Below are positions 41,153-51,720 of a DNA stretch of 64,000 nt, in pieces. How positions within the stretch are numbered: position 1 is the first letter of the stretch; every line of letters starts with the position of its first letter. The notes below the pieces were generated by a model. That model searched no databases and was not told the origin of the DNA. It saw nothing but the letters and a program-made list of their open reading frames with translations. Origin of the DNA: Mytilus galloprovincialis (lineage: Eukaryota; Mollusca; Bivalvia; Mytilida; Mytilidae); contig NC_134845.1 of the NCBI RefSeq assembly GCF_965363235.1, forward strand, positions 67,175,261-67,239,260, in the 5' to 3' direction. The position numbers and the translations under genes are program-made.

Positions 41153-41472
41153 TCAGTTGTTGTCAAGATAAAGGTAGTATTCGCTATTGTATTGATACTG
41201 ACAACTCATTGATTTGTGTACCACCTAATAAGCCAAAAAAACTCACAGGTTGCACCTAAAAATCTTCTTTTTATCAAATTTAATTACACTCTGAAGCGGC
41301 ACAGAAGCCAAAAAACGCCCGGTGTTTATGTTTGACACCGGAAGCATACCTATTACGTCACCTGGTGTAGGGACCAAAGAAGATAACATCTTTTCGCCGA
41401 CTTTTCTTCAATGAAGATTTACACTGAAATAATGATTGAAATATAATTATGAATTTGTTTTGCATTAGAATA

Positions 41473-41639
41473 GAGATAACTATATTGTATTTGAAGCTTT
41501 GCGGACGTCCATCGGTAGTTTTACTGTCGCAAATACCCGTTTATCTGTCTCCGCTACGCGTCGCCAGGTTAACTTAATTTGCGACAGTAAAACTACCGAT
41601 GAACGTCCTTAAAGCTTCAAATACACTACAGTTATCTCT
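41473..41639. repeat. Foldback element, ~60 bp arms
   Basis: GAGATAACTATATTGTATTT and GAAGCTTTGCGGACGTCCAT are mirrored by their complements ending AGTTATCTCT. Loop contains CTCCGCTACGCGTCGCC. Confidence 0.75.
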
Positions 41640-41994
41640 TAATTGTCAAATCAGTAGAAAAATGATGTAAAATCATGCATTCTGTGCGTTTCCCAGATTC
41701 TCTCTTAATCTGAAACGCAAGTTTTGTTAAAAAAAAAATTCGGCAGTATATAGATTCAGTGTAAGACCTTTAGTGAGGTAAATGTTCGTGAGATAAAATA
41801 CTTCAATAAATCCATTTTCAGACATGAATTTGGAGTCATTTCATACTTTAGAAGAGCATTTATAAAATGGCTAATAGGACCTACCGAGTTATTTATCTTC
41901 AATACATTGTAGGTCATGTTATTTATTTTAAAACTACAACAGAACAAACCATTTATTTTTGTTATTATCAAGGCTGAGTACTTTTTGTTTTTAC

Positions 41995-42060
41995 AATCCC
42001 CCTGCCCCCTCCCCCTTTTCCCTTTTCCAACTCCCAGAAAATCAAATGGTCGTCCCCTTA
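41995..42060. repeat. Decayed end of the GGCAGCAACC MITE family
   Basis: A C-rich run then CCCAGAAAATCAAATGGTCG, matching the right terminus of the MITEs at 6614 and 49970. Confidence 0.5.
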
Positions 42061-42239
42061 TTTAACAGTCAGAAAGCGAATTGTTAAAAAAGGCAAAACT
42101 AAATGAAGTAATAATTAAAATGTCAATTGTTCTTGAACATTGTAAAGTACATGTTCCAATAGGCGTAGAATGCATTGAAAAGCTCTCAAACACACACAAA
42201 ACCGTTAAAAAAATGACAAAAGCAACAAATTCGATAATT

Positions 42240-43385
42240 TGGACATGACCTTGGCTTTTGACCTTGTAACCTTTGTGAAGGTCATTGGTCAACAATGTCA
42301 TTGTAAAAGACCCCATGGGTCTAGGACTTTTCGTTCAAGGGTTAAAGCTAATTTTACCTTTTCAGAAACCGTTAACGAGGGTTATGCCCCTTAAGAATAT
42401 GTCAAATCCTTTTGGTCAAAATGTAAAAAAGTTGTGCCTCAGTCACCTTAACATTTTTTACTGTTTACTATTTCTGTAAGATTAACCGTTTTTGAGATAT
42501 CGACTAACAAGTTGAAAGGTCAAAGGTCAAGGTCAACCTTAAAAACATTTAAAACACACTAAAAATCATCAAAATAAGGTCAAAAACACATAATTCGTTA
42601 TCTGGGATATGACCTTTGACCTTGTGACCTCTGTCAAGGTCATTAGTCCCCAATGTCATTGCTGAAGACCCCATGGGTCTAGGACCTTTGGTTATGTAGT
42701 AAAAGCTGATTTTGTCTTTTCAGAAACCTAAATCAGGGGTTATGCCCCTTACAGAAAGGTCAAATCTCATTGGTCAAAATGTAACAAAGTTGCGCATTAA
42801 TGACCCAAACATTTTCCACTATTCAAAACTTCTGTAAGTATAATTGTTTCTGAGATTATCCCATAACAAGGTGTTAGGTCAAAGGTCAAGGTCAACATAC
42901 AAATTTGACCTTGAGGTATTTTTCATTATACATTAATTGATGATGATTGGTGAAGATCCTAGGTGTCTACGACTTACGGTTTCTGAGTTTTGGTGGCCAA
43001 CCGACACCGGTTAATTTTCATAGGGGCATAACCCTACCAATGAGTCGTTGAATCTTTTCGATCCAAATGTAACGAAGAACCGGGGTCTGGTCCTGAACAA
43101 ATTTCACTCTTCGCTTTTTTTCTACCTATTACGGTTACGGTGTTGAACGATAACAAGGTTTTTGGGTTTCGGAGGGATTACTCTGAACCGACAAAATATT
43201 TCGACTCACAGGGTGAGTTCCTGATAGGTATTCATGACACCGATACAAAGTGTGAACATGAAAGCGACATGGTTTACTGTTACGGAGGTTTATTTTGTCA
43301 AAGTTTGGCGGAACAAAAAGAATAATAATAGTCAGAAGAAATACAGTAAGGTCTTTCCTTATAGAAACAGGAAAGACCTTAAATA
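42240..43385. mobile_element. Non-autonomous element with two diverged ~365 bp units, DR1 motifs and terminal hairpin
   Basis: Units share GACCCCATGGGTCTAGGAC, GGGTTATGCCCCTTA and AGGTCAAAGGTCAAGGTCA. The right edge is a perfect 12 bp hairpin, AAGGTCTTTCCT with AGGAAAGACCTT (43350-43382), preceded by an AATAATAATAG run. Tandem body plus terminal hairpin resembles bivalve Helitron-like elements, but a canonical CTRR end is lacking. Confidence 0.55.
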
Positions 43386-44456
43386 TAATAAATATAATTA
43401 TCTACAATTGTGTTATAAGTAAATTTTGGGGGATTAATATTATTACAATAACACATATAACACATTTACAATATATGCGAAATTCTTTTATCAATAATTT
43501 AACATGGTGCAAAAAGAGGGAACTATAAATTTATTTCTGATTATTTTGGATAAAGAAAAACTATTACATTAATGAAATTTGCAATAAAACATCAGATTGC
43601 TGACCGGAAAACTTTGATAAAAAATAATTTCATGGATTACGTGACAACAACTCAGAGGACAATTTCTCTGATTTGTTTATATTACGTCAATATAGCTTAT
43701 GACATGGACTCATGCTTATTGGTACTATTTTTAGATTATGGAAATTCACAGTCGATAAAAGTAAATGGAACTTTTGATTTAAACTTAGAAATGAATAATT
43801 TGCCCTAGAAAGGATGTTATATTGCTCTGTAGACCGTCTGATAATAGTTAAGTATGTCTCACCGTATTACTTTCAACCATTTAAAACATGAATAAACTAT
43901 GTGTTAGAAATTATACAACTTTGGATTTTATTCAGTCTGATAAATAGTGTCATCTGTACATGCATATCGCTTCTCTAAAAAGAAAGGGTATATTGCTGTT
44001 TAACAGCACTACTTTTGCACAACAACAATAACACAAGTTCAAATTCATTTGATGTCAACATGGATGTGTAATCTTCGAACAAAGTCTTCTAGTTAAAATG
44101 TAGTAAAGTATTACAATAAAGATTACAAGATTTAAGGCCTCTGATTAATGTGACTTTGCGTTGTAGTTATTTCAATGCCATGTAGAAAAGCGTAACAGTG
44201 GCATGTCATTTGCAAACATTAAAAATCTAGCATCGTAATCTAAAATCGAAAAACAATTTAAAAATATAAATGAACGAATACTGCTGTAATTGGAAAACTT
44301 AGAACGAAACACTCAAGTATAATTATTTTAGTGCTAGCGCTTTCATTTTTGTTCCTTCTATTTAATAGCAAAATATACATGGATGTGTTATGAATTGAAC
44401 AGTGCTCTTCTAACTGTTTGAACATTTCGTGCATAGTTCTTATTTTGTATTTATTG
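43386..44456. other. No supported gene
   Basis: About 1.1 kb. The 78-residue frame at 43572-43808 has no motif. AT-rich. Confidence 0.4.
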
Positions 44457-45503
44457 TAGTGTTGTCAAATCGTACACTTTTGCCTAACCGGTTACTCGGA
44501 TAATCGTTCGACCGATTAACCGGTTAACCGGTAATTTAAGTTGGTGTTTGAAAGCCTTATCAATAGAACCCTACACATAGATATAAGATGTGGTATAAGT
44601 GTCAAATTGACAACCTTTCATCAAAGTCATAACTACGCTTTTAGATTTGAAGTTTTTCCTTTAGCATTATACATGTTATAAGGCTTGTCTGTGAGGATTC
44701 CTGGCGAAGTTTGACTTTTAATAATCAAATACACCGTATCAAATTTAGCGTTTGTACCAACTTCAGATTAAAAAATCCCCAAAAAAATCTTAATCTCGTA
44801 GAATTGAATATGTCAAATGTCTGAAACATACTATTCTTTCCTTTTCTCTTGTCTCCGAAAATAATGGGGTGTGTTTTGAATTTGAAATGATTAATTATAA
44901 AAAAAAAAAGATGTGGTATGATTGCCAATGAGACAATTCTTCACAAGAGACCAAAATGACACAGAAATTAACAACTATAAGTCATTGTACATGCTGTACG
45001 ACCTGTTTCTTCACTGTGTTTGCTTTTTTCTTTAAGAATGTTACTCGTACTTTCACGTATACATTGAGTACATTCACAATTTTTGAATTGAAAGTTAGAC
45101 TTACTACGGAGGTTGCACATTTAAATGTAGGTTTACACAATATTAGATCGAAAACGAAATAATAAAGTAATTAGTAAAATTAAATCTCATTACTGATTTA
45201 AAGTTACTGTTAAAAAAAAATGTTTACTAATTATGTTTCTTAAAGATCTTGCCCCGAACTCTAATTAATTTTATGTTTTTAGGATTAACAATAGCAATCA
45301 ATATACTGGACAATTGATCTGTCAAACTAATTACCACGACGACAATTTTTAAATAAAACATAACTATTTAATGATTTGATTTTCAACACAAATTTATATC
45401 AAATCTATCGAAATTGAAAAAAAGTCCGGTTAACCGGTTAACGTTTTTGGTATTCGGTATTCGGTCGTTCGACCGATTAACCGGTTAACCGTTGACAACA
45501 CTA
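44457..45503. mobile_element. hAT-like non-autonomous element with 8 bp target duplication
   Basis: Termini TAGTGTTGTCAA (left) and TTGACAACACTA (right), with subterminal clusters of AACCGGTTAACCGG at both ends. ATTTATTG is duplicated exactly at 44449-44456 and 45504-45511. 1047 bp, no transposase. It contains two minus-strand family A pieces (44578-44660 and 44900-45000). Confidence 0.8.
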
Positions 45504-45511
45504 ATTTATTG

Positions 45512-46092
45512 ATTATACAATATGTTTTATCATAAATGTTTCCTAAATCATTACCGATCGCTTACCGATATACGGAGACTAGACGTGTTTGATGAAAAAC
45601 AATTATTGAATCCGTATAGCGTTATTTAATCACCGTAGGCTTCACTAGCATCGGAATTTGTATCATAATTTATTGATTGATCTATTTATATCGGAAACCC
45701 ATTTTGTTTATATTCCAAAGTAACAAGGAATCAAAATAAAAATCTTCGAATGTGAAATGTCTTATATAATAATAGTCCCTTGGTAAGAAACTCCCTAAAA
45801 AAACTTAGATTTCAAAGGTGTTCACGAACTCAATTACTACTGTACTCTGTTGCATGTTAATATCAGTCAGACTTCAGTAAGAGGAATGTGGTTCAAAAGT
45901 AATTATTCAACAATGCTACGAGGAATATAAGTTTAATTCGTGTACAAAAGTTTTACAAATATTTTATATCTACCTAGTACTGTTTCATTTGGAGTTCATG
46001 CGATTCCCTTAATCAAATGAATCTATGTAAAAAAAAGTTTAACATTGGTTTACTAATAATTCCGAAAGACATGACTAGTTTAACAAATTCAA
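45512..46092. other. No supported gene
   Basis: AT-rich, ~580 bp, nothing recognised. Confidence 0.4.
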
Positions 46093-46960
46093 TGAATGTA
46101 TCATAGAAAACATTCGTTTTTAAGTACACTAATAATAAAAACGGTACCATTTTTTCTGCACCAGATGTGCATTTCGACATCTATGTCTCCTTGGTGATGC
46201 TCCAGGCCGAACAATTTGAAAATCCAAAGCTTATTCATTATATAAAGAGCTATATAAGCAAAAAGGGACCCAAAAGGAAAGCCAAACCTTGGCAAGGAAT
46301 AAACTTTCTAGTAAACAGAAGGTAATATTGTTTGAAATATGATATCAATTGGGGGATATATCGTCTATATATAGGTTTGCTATCATTTCCTTCATAGACA
46401 TGGGAAATTAACAACGAGATTTCCTAAACTATCCTGAATTTCCATGTGTACACCGATTTTTATTTTAGAATCAACGACATAAAATTATTCAACAAATTCA
46501 TCGTTAACATGGCTTAGTTATAAACAATTATCCCTTTGTTCGATCAGGAAGTCCAAGGCCAATGCATTTTTCAGAAGCTATCGTATTTATTATTATCAAT
46601 ACTGTTGTGTATTTTTAAAAATGGATTTTTTAAGTTTCTTTTTTTAGCTGGAAAACTGAACTTTCGAAATATCTATTTTCAGGATATTCGTTTTGACCCA
46701 GTATGTTTCCAAAGAGTTATTAATTAAGAAGCACAAATGATTAAAAAAAATGCAATAGTCTATAATCCTATTTTATACACACTTTGGTCACTGTCACATT
46801 GATATTAATTAAAATTAGTATTATTTTAGTGAATTGTGAATGATACATATTCATAAGAGATCGCGTGAATTTCTGATATAAAAGCTGAAAACGACATTCA
46901 GTAGCAATTTATAAACAACATAATGATGTATGATGTTTTGAATGTTTTGTAACATTAAAG
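46093..46960. repeat. Segmental-duplication block A, copy 1
   Basis: Paralogous to 51712-52163 and 52496-53060. Begins GAATGTATCATAGAAAACAT, includes a minus-strand hammerhead-like repeat (46157-46200) and ends near AACAACATAATGATGTATGA. No gene. Confidence 0.75.
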
Positions 46961-46985
46961 TATGAGGCTTTACCTTATTAAATTG

Positions 46986-47240
46986 TATATATATATACAA
47001 CTCGTCTAAACATCAACCCAACAATGTTAGAGCTGTAAATTTGCTTTCGCAAATTTTTTGTTCTTCCCTCGCTGGGATTCGAACCCATGCTACTGAGATA
47101 TCGTGACACCAAATCGCCTGCACCTTAGCCGTCCCGCTAGACCACACGACCACTTGGGCTTCATTAATTTCGGTGGCCGGGTGTTACCTTTCCACGTCGT
47201 ACTACAGTTCATGATATATAAGGCATGAAGATGTTATTTT
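46986..47240 (-). mobile_element. S3 tRNA-derived SINE, copy 1
   Basis: On the minus strand an A box TGGTCTAGCGGG (47133-47144) and B box GGTTCGAATCC (47075-47085) with tRNA-like spacing, followed by AAATTTGCGAAAGCAAATTT and TTGATGTTTAGACGAGTTGT. The head is leucine/serine-tRNA-like but does not fold as a full tRNA by eye. Confidence 0.7.
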
Positions 47241-47573
47241 TACAGATCAGCTAAATTATCTATAGTAAAGGATTCTACATACAGCCATGTATCACCATCA
47301 TTTCTGGTGATCCGATGGATAAATCTGTTGTAGAGTTGTCACTGACTCAGACGTACTTATATATATATATATGTGTGGTACTTTTTATGAGGGTACTTTT
47401 TATATGGCCTTCCAAATACCGTTTCGATCCCTAACATCACTGGAGAGACATTTGTTGTCGAAATCCGGATCTGGTGTACTAAAAACATATTGACACCATA
47501 TGTTTGTGGCATAAAATCGTGGCCACAAGTTAATTTTTATCTGTTTAGTATTTAATTTATATTAAGATCCATT

Positions 47574-48056
47574 TTGGTACATCTTGTGATCAATTTTATT
47601 TGGCAATCGCCAATGGCAGTCAGCAGGGTTAAAGAACATCAGTTGTTCGACCTGTTAGTCAAATGCGTTTTGTTTAAATATACTTTTTCACTTTTTGGTC
47701 TTTTGGGAAATGTTGTTTGTGCTGTTTTTAGACCCTTCTACAACGAAATTTGTTTTACATGCACACGTATAAAAATTGCGGTTTTTATCCAACGCAATCA
47801 TAGGTTTGAACGTAGTTTTCAATTTAGACTCGTATATATACACAATCTTTCAGACTCATATATATATAAACGCCTAAAAAGTGTACATAACAACACCAAT
47901 AACATAAAAAGGAACCATAAAAGGTTTGAACGTAGTTTTCAATTTAGACTCGTATATATACACAATCTTTCAGACTCATATATATATAAACGCCTAAAAA
48001 GTGTACATAACAACACCAATAACATAAAAAGGAACTATAAATGTAATTATTTATAA
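47574..48056 (+). other. 160-residue open frame within a repeat, with in-frame 120 bp tandem duplication
   Basis: The frame contains FERSFQFRLVYIHNLSDSYI then YKRLKSVHNNTNNIKRN twice, because a 120 bp segment (47802-47921 and 47922-48041) is duplicated almost perfectly. The DNA word GGTTTGAACGTAGTTTTCAA is also in the foldback at 48491-48626. The peptide has no family match and the sequence is a common mussel repeat, so protein coding is unlikely. Confidence 0.55.
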
Positions 48057-48490
48057 ATATTTCGGATAACAAATATCCTTCGTCAGTCAGATTCTGATGT
48101 TAAATGAATCATCTTTAAGTCTTCTTAGATTAAACTTTTACTAAATCTTGAAATTTATACTATAAAAAAGGCAAACCGAACATCAGTTAAGACGCTTGCA
48201 CCATTCTAAAAATTTGTTGAACATGACATAGGTTATATGACTAATTACATCAGAGAGTTCAAATATATGCTTTAAATAAAAATAATAATGTGCGATATGA
48301 ACTAGCACAATTCTAAAGCTTTAACGGTGTCGATAATTATGATGTTACAAGAAAGATTGCGTCAATAAGAATTCCAAATAAACAGCATTGAACGGTCTAA
48401 GTTTCTAAATATTTCAGATTTGACAACGGTAGTGTAGTTACATTAGAGTCTGCGATGTTTAAAACAAACGGCCGTAAAATATAATAATAA
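48057..48490. other. No supported gene
   Basis: About 430 bp. Right after the duplication it holds TTCGGATAACAAATATCCTT then CGTCAGTCAG, a hairpin word; see rejected items. Confidence 0.4.
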
Positions 48491-48626
48491 ATTTTGACTA
48501 AAGTAAACTAGTTGAACGTGGCTTGGTACTTATACATGCCTCAATTTGAAAACTACGTTCAAACCTTTTTTGAGGGATGTATAAGTACCAAGCCACGTTC
48601 AACTAGTTTACTTTAGTCAAAATTTA
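48491..48626. repeat. Foldback element, ~45 bp arms
   Basis: AAATTTTGACTAAAGTAAAC then TAGTTGAACGTGGCTTGGTA is mirrored by its exact complement (48578-48626). The loop carries the reverse complement of the 47802 repeat start. Confidence 0.8.
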
Positions 48627-48627
48627 T

Positions 48628-49069
48628 GTACATACAACTCGTCTAAACATCAATCCAACAATGTTAGATCTGTAAATTTGCTATCGCAAATTTTTGGTTC
48701 TTCCCTCGCCGGGATTCGAACCCATGCTACTTTGATATCGTGACACCAAATTGCCTGCACTGCAGCCGTCCCGCTAGACCACACGACCACCTGGGCTCTC
48801 AAAAAAACAGCTTTCGCTGGCCGTGTGTTACCTTTCCTCGTCAGTTTTAATCTAGCGGCGTACTACAGTACATGATATATAAGGCATGAAGATGTTATTG
48901 TAACAGATCAGCTAAATTATCTATAGTAAAGGATCCTACAAATTAATGTAATATACAGTCACAGAAAATAATTATATTTATAAGTTCGTCTGAGTCAGTG
49001 TCAACTCTACAAGAGATGTATCCATCGGATCGCCATCAATGATGGTGATAAATGGCTGTGTACATAATG
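48628..49069 (-). mobile_element. S3 SINE plus flank, tandem unit 1
   Basis: S3 head with B box at 48712-48722 and A box at 48770-48781 (minus strand), then a flank including AATCTAGCGGCGTACTACAG and GATCAGCTAAATTATCTATA. The whole ~442 bp unit is repeated from 49070. Confidence 0.7.
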
Positions 49070-49440
49070 TATATACAACTCGTCTAAACATCAACCCAAC
49101 AATGTTAGATCTGTAAATTTGCTTTCGCAAATTTTTGGTTCTTCCCTCACCAGGATTCAAACCCATGCTACTTTGATATCGTGACACCAAATCGCCTGCA
49201 CTACAGCCGTCCCGCTAGACCACACGACAACCTTGGCTCTCAAAAAAAAGAGCTTTCGCTGGCCGTGTGTTACCTTTCCTCGTCAGTTTTAATCTAGCGG
49301 CGTACTACAGTACATGATATATAAGGCATGAAGATGTTATTGTAACAGATCAGCTAAATTATCTATAGTAAAGGATCCTACAAATTAATGTAATATACAG
49401 TCACAGAAAATAATTATATTTATAAGTACGTCTGAGTCAT
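49070..49440 (-). mobile_element. S3 SINE plus flank, tandem unit 2
   Basis: As unit 1, with a slightly diverged B box (GGTTTGAATCC). The flank 49283-49438 is nearly identical to 48841-48996, so the tandem copy is recent. Confidence 0.7.
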
Positions 49441-49969
49441 ATATATATACACAACTCGTCTAAACATCGATCAACTCAACAATGTTCGATATTATATAAA
49501 TACAGATTCGTACATTGATACCAGTGGATAATAGGATTTGTACAATCGAGAATTATCAATTTTGAAAGTCCGAGCTTCGATGAGTGAGGACTTTAGAATT
49601 TAGAATTTAATTATTGAGATTGGATAAATCCGATAATTCACGAGTAACTATGTACGAATCTGTTTTCTCTAATTTTTACGACAGATAATTTTGTATGATT
49701 ATGTTTATATACTGCAATTTTCAATAAGTATTAGTTTTATAAATGTCTAACTATAAACACACAGGTTTAACTAACTATATATTTAGATAAAAGAAAGCTA
49801 TTGAGATTATAAGCTTTTGCATATCGTTATAATGTTTGTGTATGCACTGCTAACATGTCAATTGACGTATATGTCATACACAAGTCATTCCCATATACAT
49901 GTAACTAGCGTACTATTTTCATTCATTGTCCTCGTGGTATGAAGTGAAAATAACGGTTGACTGTACTAA

Positions 49970-50246
49970 GGCGGCAACCATTTGATTTTCGGGGGGGGGG
50001 GGGGGGGGGGGGCTATGGATTTTTGGAAAACAAAGTTGGTTTCCAGTTTTTGGAGAAAAAAATAATTTGTTTTTCACCCCGAGAAAAAAAAATTGTTTGT
50101 TTCACCCCCAGCTGCCACCATATGTAATGCAAAAATTGAAAGAAAAAATTGTTTTCGACTTGTCGCCAAAGAAAATAGATTTGTCCGGGGAAAAAATCCA
50201 TAGCCCCCCCCCCCCCCCCCCCCAAGAAAATCAAATGGTTGTTGCC
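49970..50246. mobile_element. MITE with GGCAGCAACC termini (copy 2)
   Basis: 277 bp, TAA at 49967-49969 and 50247-50249. Termini run into a ~24 bp G tract and an equally long C tract. Same family as 6614-6895. The related block B copy at ~53.65 kb lacks it. Confidence 0.8.
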
Positions 50247-50288
50247 TAACTGTGTAATGACAAATCCCTATTTCTTTAACCGAGAGTC

Positions 50289-50716
50289 ATACCCCAAGGG
50301 TGACTGGGGTATAGAAATATGGTCACTTGGTCTTCTCCCGACCGGCAGTAAAACGCTTGCTGAAGTGGGGCGTCCGTTTGGCTGTGCGGGATGTATCAAG
50401 TTCGCAGTCACGTCCGTCAGAAGGGGACGTTAAATTCGATGCCTCGTGTAAAGAGAGTGCCACGCTCTTTACACGTTAAGAACCCTTGCAACAACTCTTT
50501 GAGGGGTCCGTAGGTGGCCTGTTGCAAGGCAAAATTTCTGTCCCTATACAATATACCCTCATTTTCCAGTGGCAGTCCAAATTTCCCCGACCATCATCCT
50601 TGATGGCCTCTATTACAACAACCTACCTATTGTATTTCTTGTGAACTTGTTCTCGTCCTGAATATGCATGAAATATTTGCCACTGGACGTTAAGCAACCA
50701 ACAATCAATCAATCAA
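50289..50716 (+). mobile_element. Full-length S1 SINE with target duplication
   Basis: 428 bp, flanked by TTAACCGAGAGTC at 50276-50288 and 50717-50729. The block B copy at ~53.69 kb lacks it, so it inserted after the duplication. Confidence 0.9.
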
Positions 50717-51349
50717 TTAACCGAGAGTCTATAACGCTAGTCAGATGTCGTCTAATTTAAATTGCTAAATAATATATGTATCATATTAAATGGACTTATA
50801 AATGCATAAGTAACATTTTGAAGAAATGACCTGTAACCACACTGTTGCCAGGATAAATCAATGAAACCTATCGGATTGAGCTACACGCTTTTCCATTGGT
50901 ATGAGTGACTTTTGTTGGGGGAGCGAAATATTTGAATGCTGCTACTTGCGGATCCGACGTCTTAAATATATACTTGAATAGACAAGTTAAATATTCACAT
51001 GTTTAATGAATATATCATCAACAAAATAATGATAGCAGAAGATGTCGCTTAAAGAACAATAATAAGATTTTCTAATAAGTAAGGCGTCAGATATAAAATG
51101 GACGTTAAAACTCATAGTTAAAAACAAACTGACCAGATCTTTGGAAACAACGGCAAACAACTATAAGACAAGAACAGTCCACACAACTACAACATTAAAA
51201 ACTGGAGACTGAGCAACACGATTGCCACCAAAAATGGTTGTCAATCTCACATGCATGAACGGCTAAGGAGGTCCGGTTCCACACTTGACACTTACGTGTT
51301 GCTCATGTACATTCATTCTGTGACGTCACAATATAGAAAAAGAGAAAAG

Positions 51350-51720
51350 GGCCAAGTGAGCTTTTCTTATCACTTGGCGTCCGTCGACCGTCGTCTATTA
51401 ACTTTTACAAAAAATCTTCTCTTAAACTGCTGGGACAAATATAACCAAACTTGGTCACAATCATCTCTAGGGTATTTAGTTGGATTATTGTGTGTGATGA
51501 CCCCGCCCGCCAATCAAGATGGTCGACATGGCTAAAAATAGAACAAAGGGATAACATGCAGTTTTTGGCTTATATCTCTGAAATCAAAGCATTTAGAGCA
51601 AATTAAATCTGACAAGGGGTCAACATGTTCATCAGTTCAAGATTTATCTGCCCTGAAATTGTTGTTTGGGTTGCTGCCCCTGAATTGATAATTTTACGGA
51701 AATTTGGAAGAATGTATCAT
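51350..51720 (-). mobile_element. Fragment of the Helitron-like ~500 bp family, minus strand
   Basis: Begins GGGCCAAGTGAGCTTTTCTT then ATCACTTGGCGTCCGTCG, the complement of the right end at 27.75 kb, and runs through TTTTTGGCTTATATCTCTGA to GGGTTGCTGCCCCTGAATTG. Confidence 0.7.

Larger units (their letters stand above)
49495..51350. repeat. Segmental-duplication block B, copy 1
   Basis: Paralogous to 53150-54260 (shared words include CATTGATACCAGTGGAT, GATTGGATAAATCCGATAAT, GAGCAACACGATTGCCACCA). Copy 1 is longer because a MITE and an S1 SINE were inserted. Confidence 0.75.

Noticed and set aside
47066-47160. Genuine tRNA gene on the minus strand (also 48700-48795 and 49135-49230)
   Set aside because: A and B boxes are present, but the acceptor stem does not pair by eye and the sequence recurs with a SINE body and tail.
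48057-48092. Minus-strand CTGACGA followed by a GGATA/TATCC hairpin and GAAAT as another hammerhead
   Set aside because: There is an extra base between the core and stem II and no stem III after GAAA, so it does not meet the hammerhead layout.
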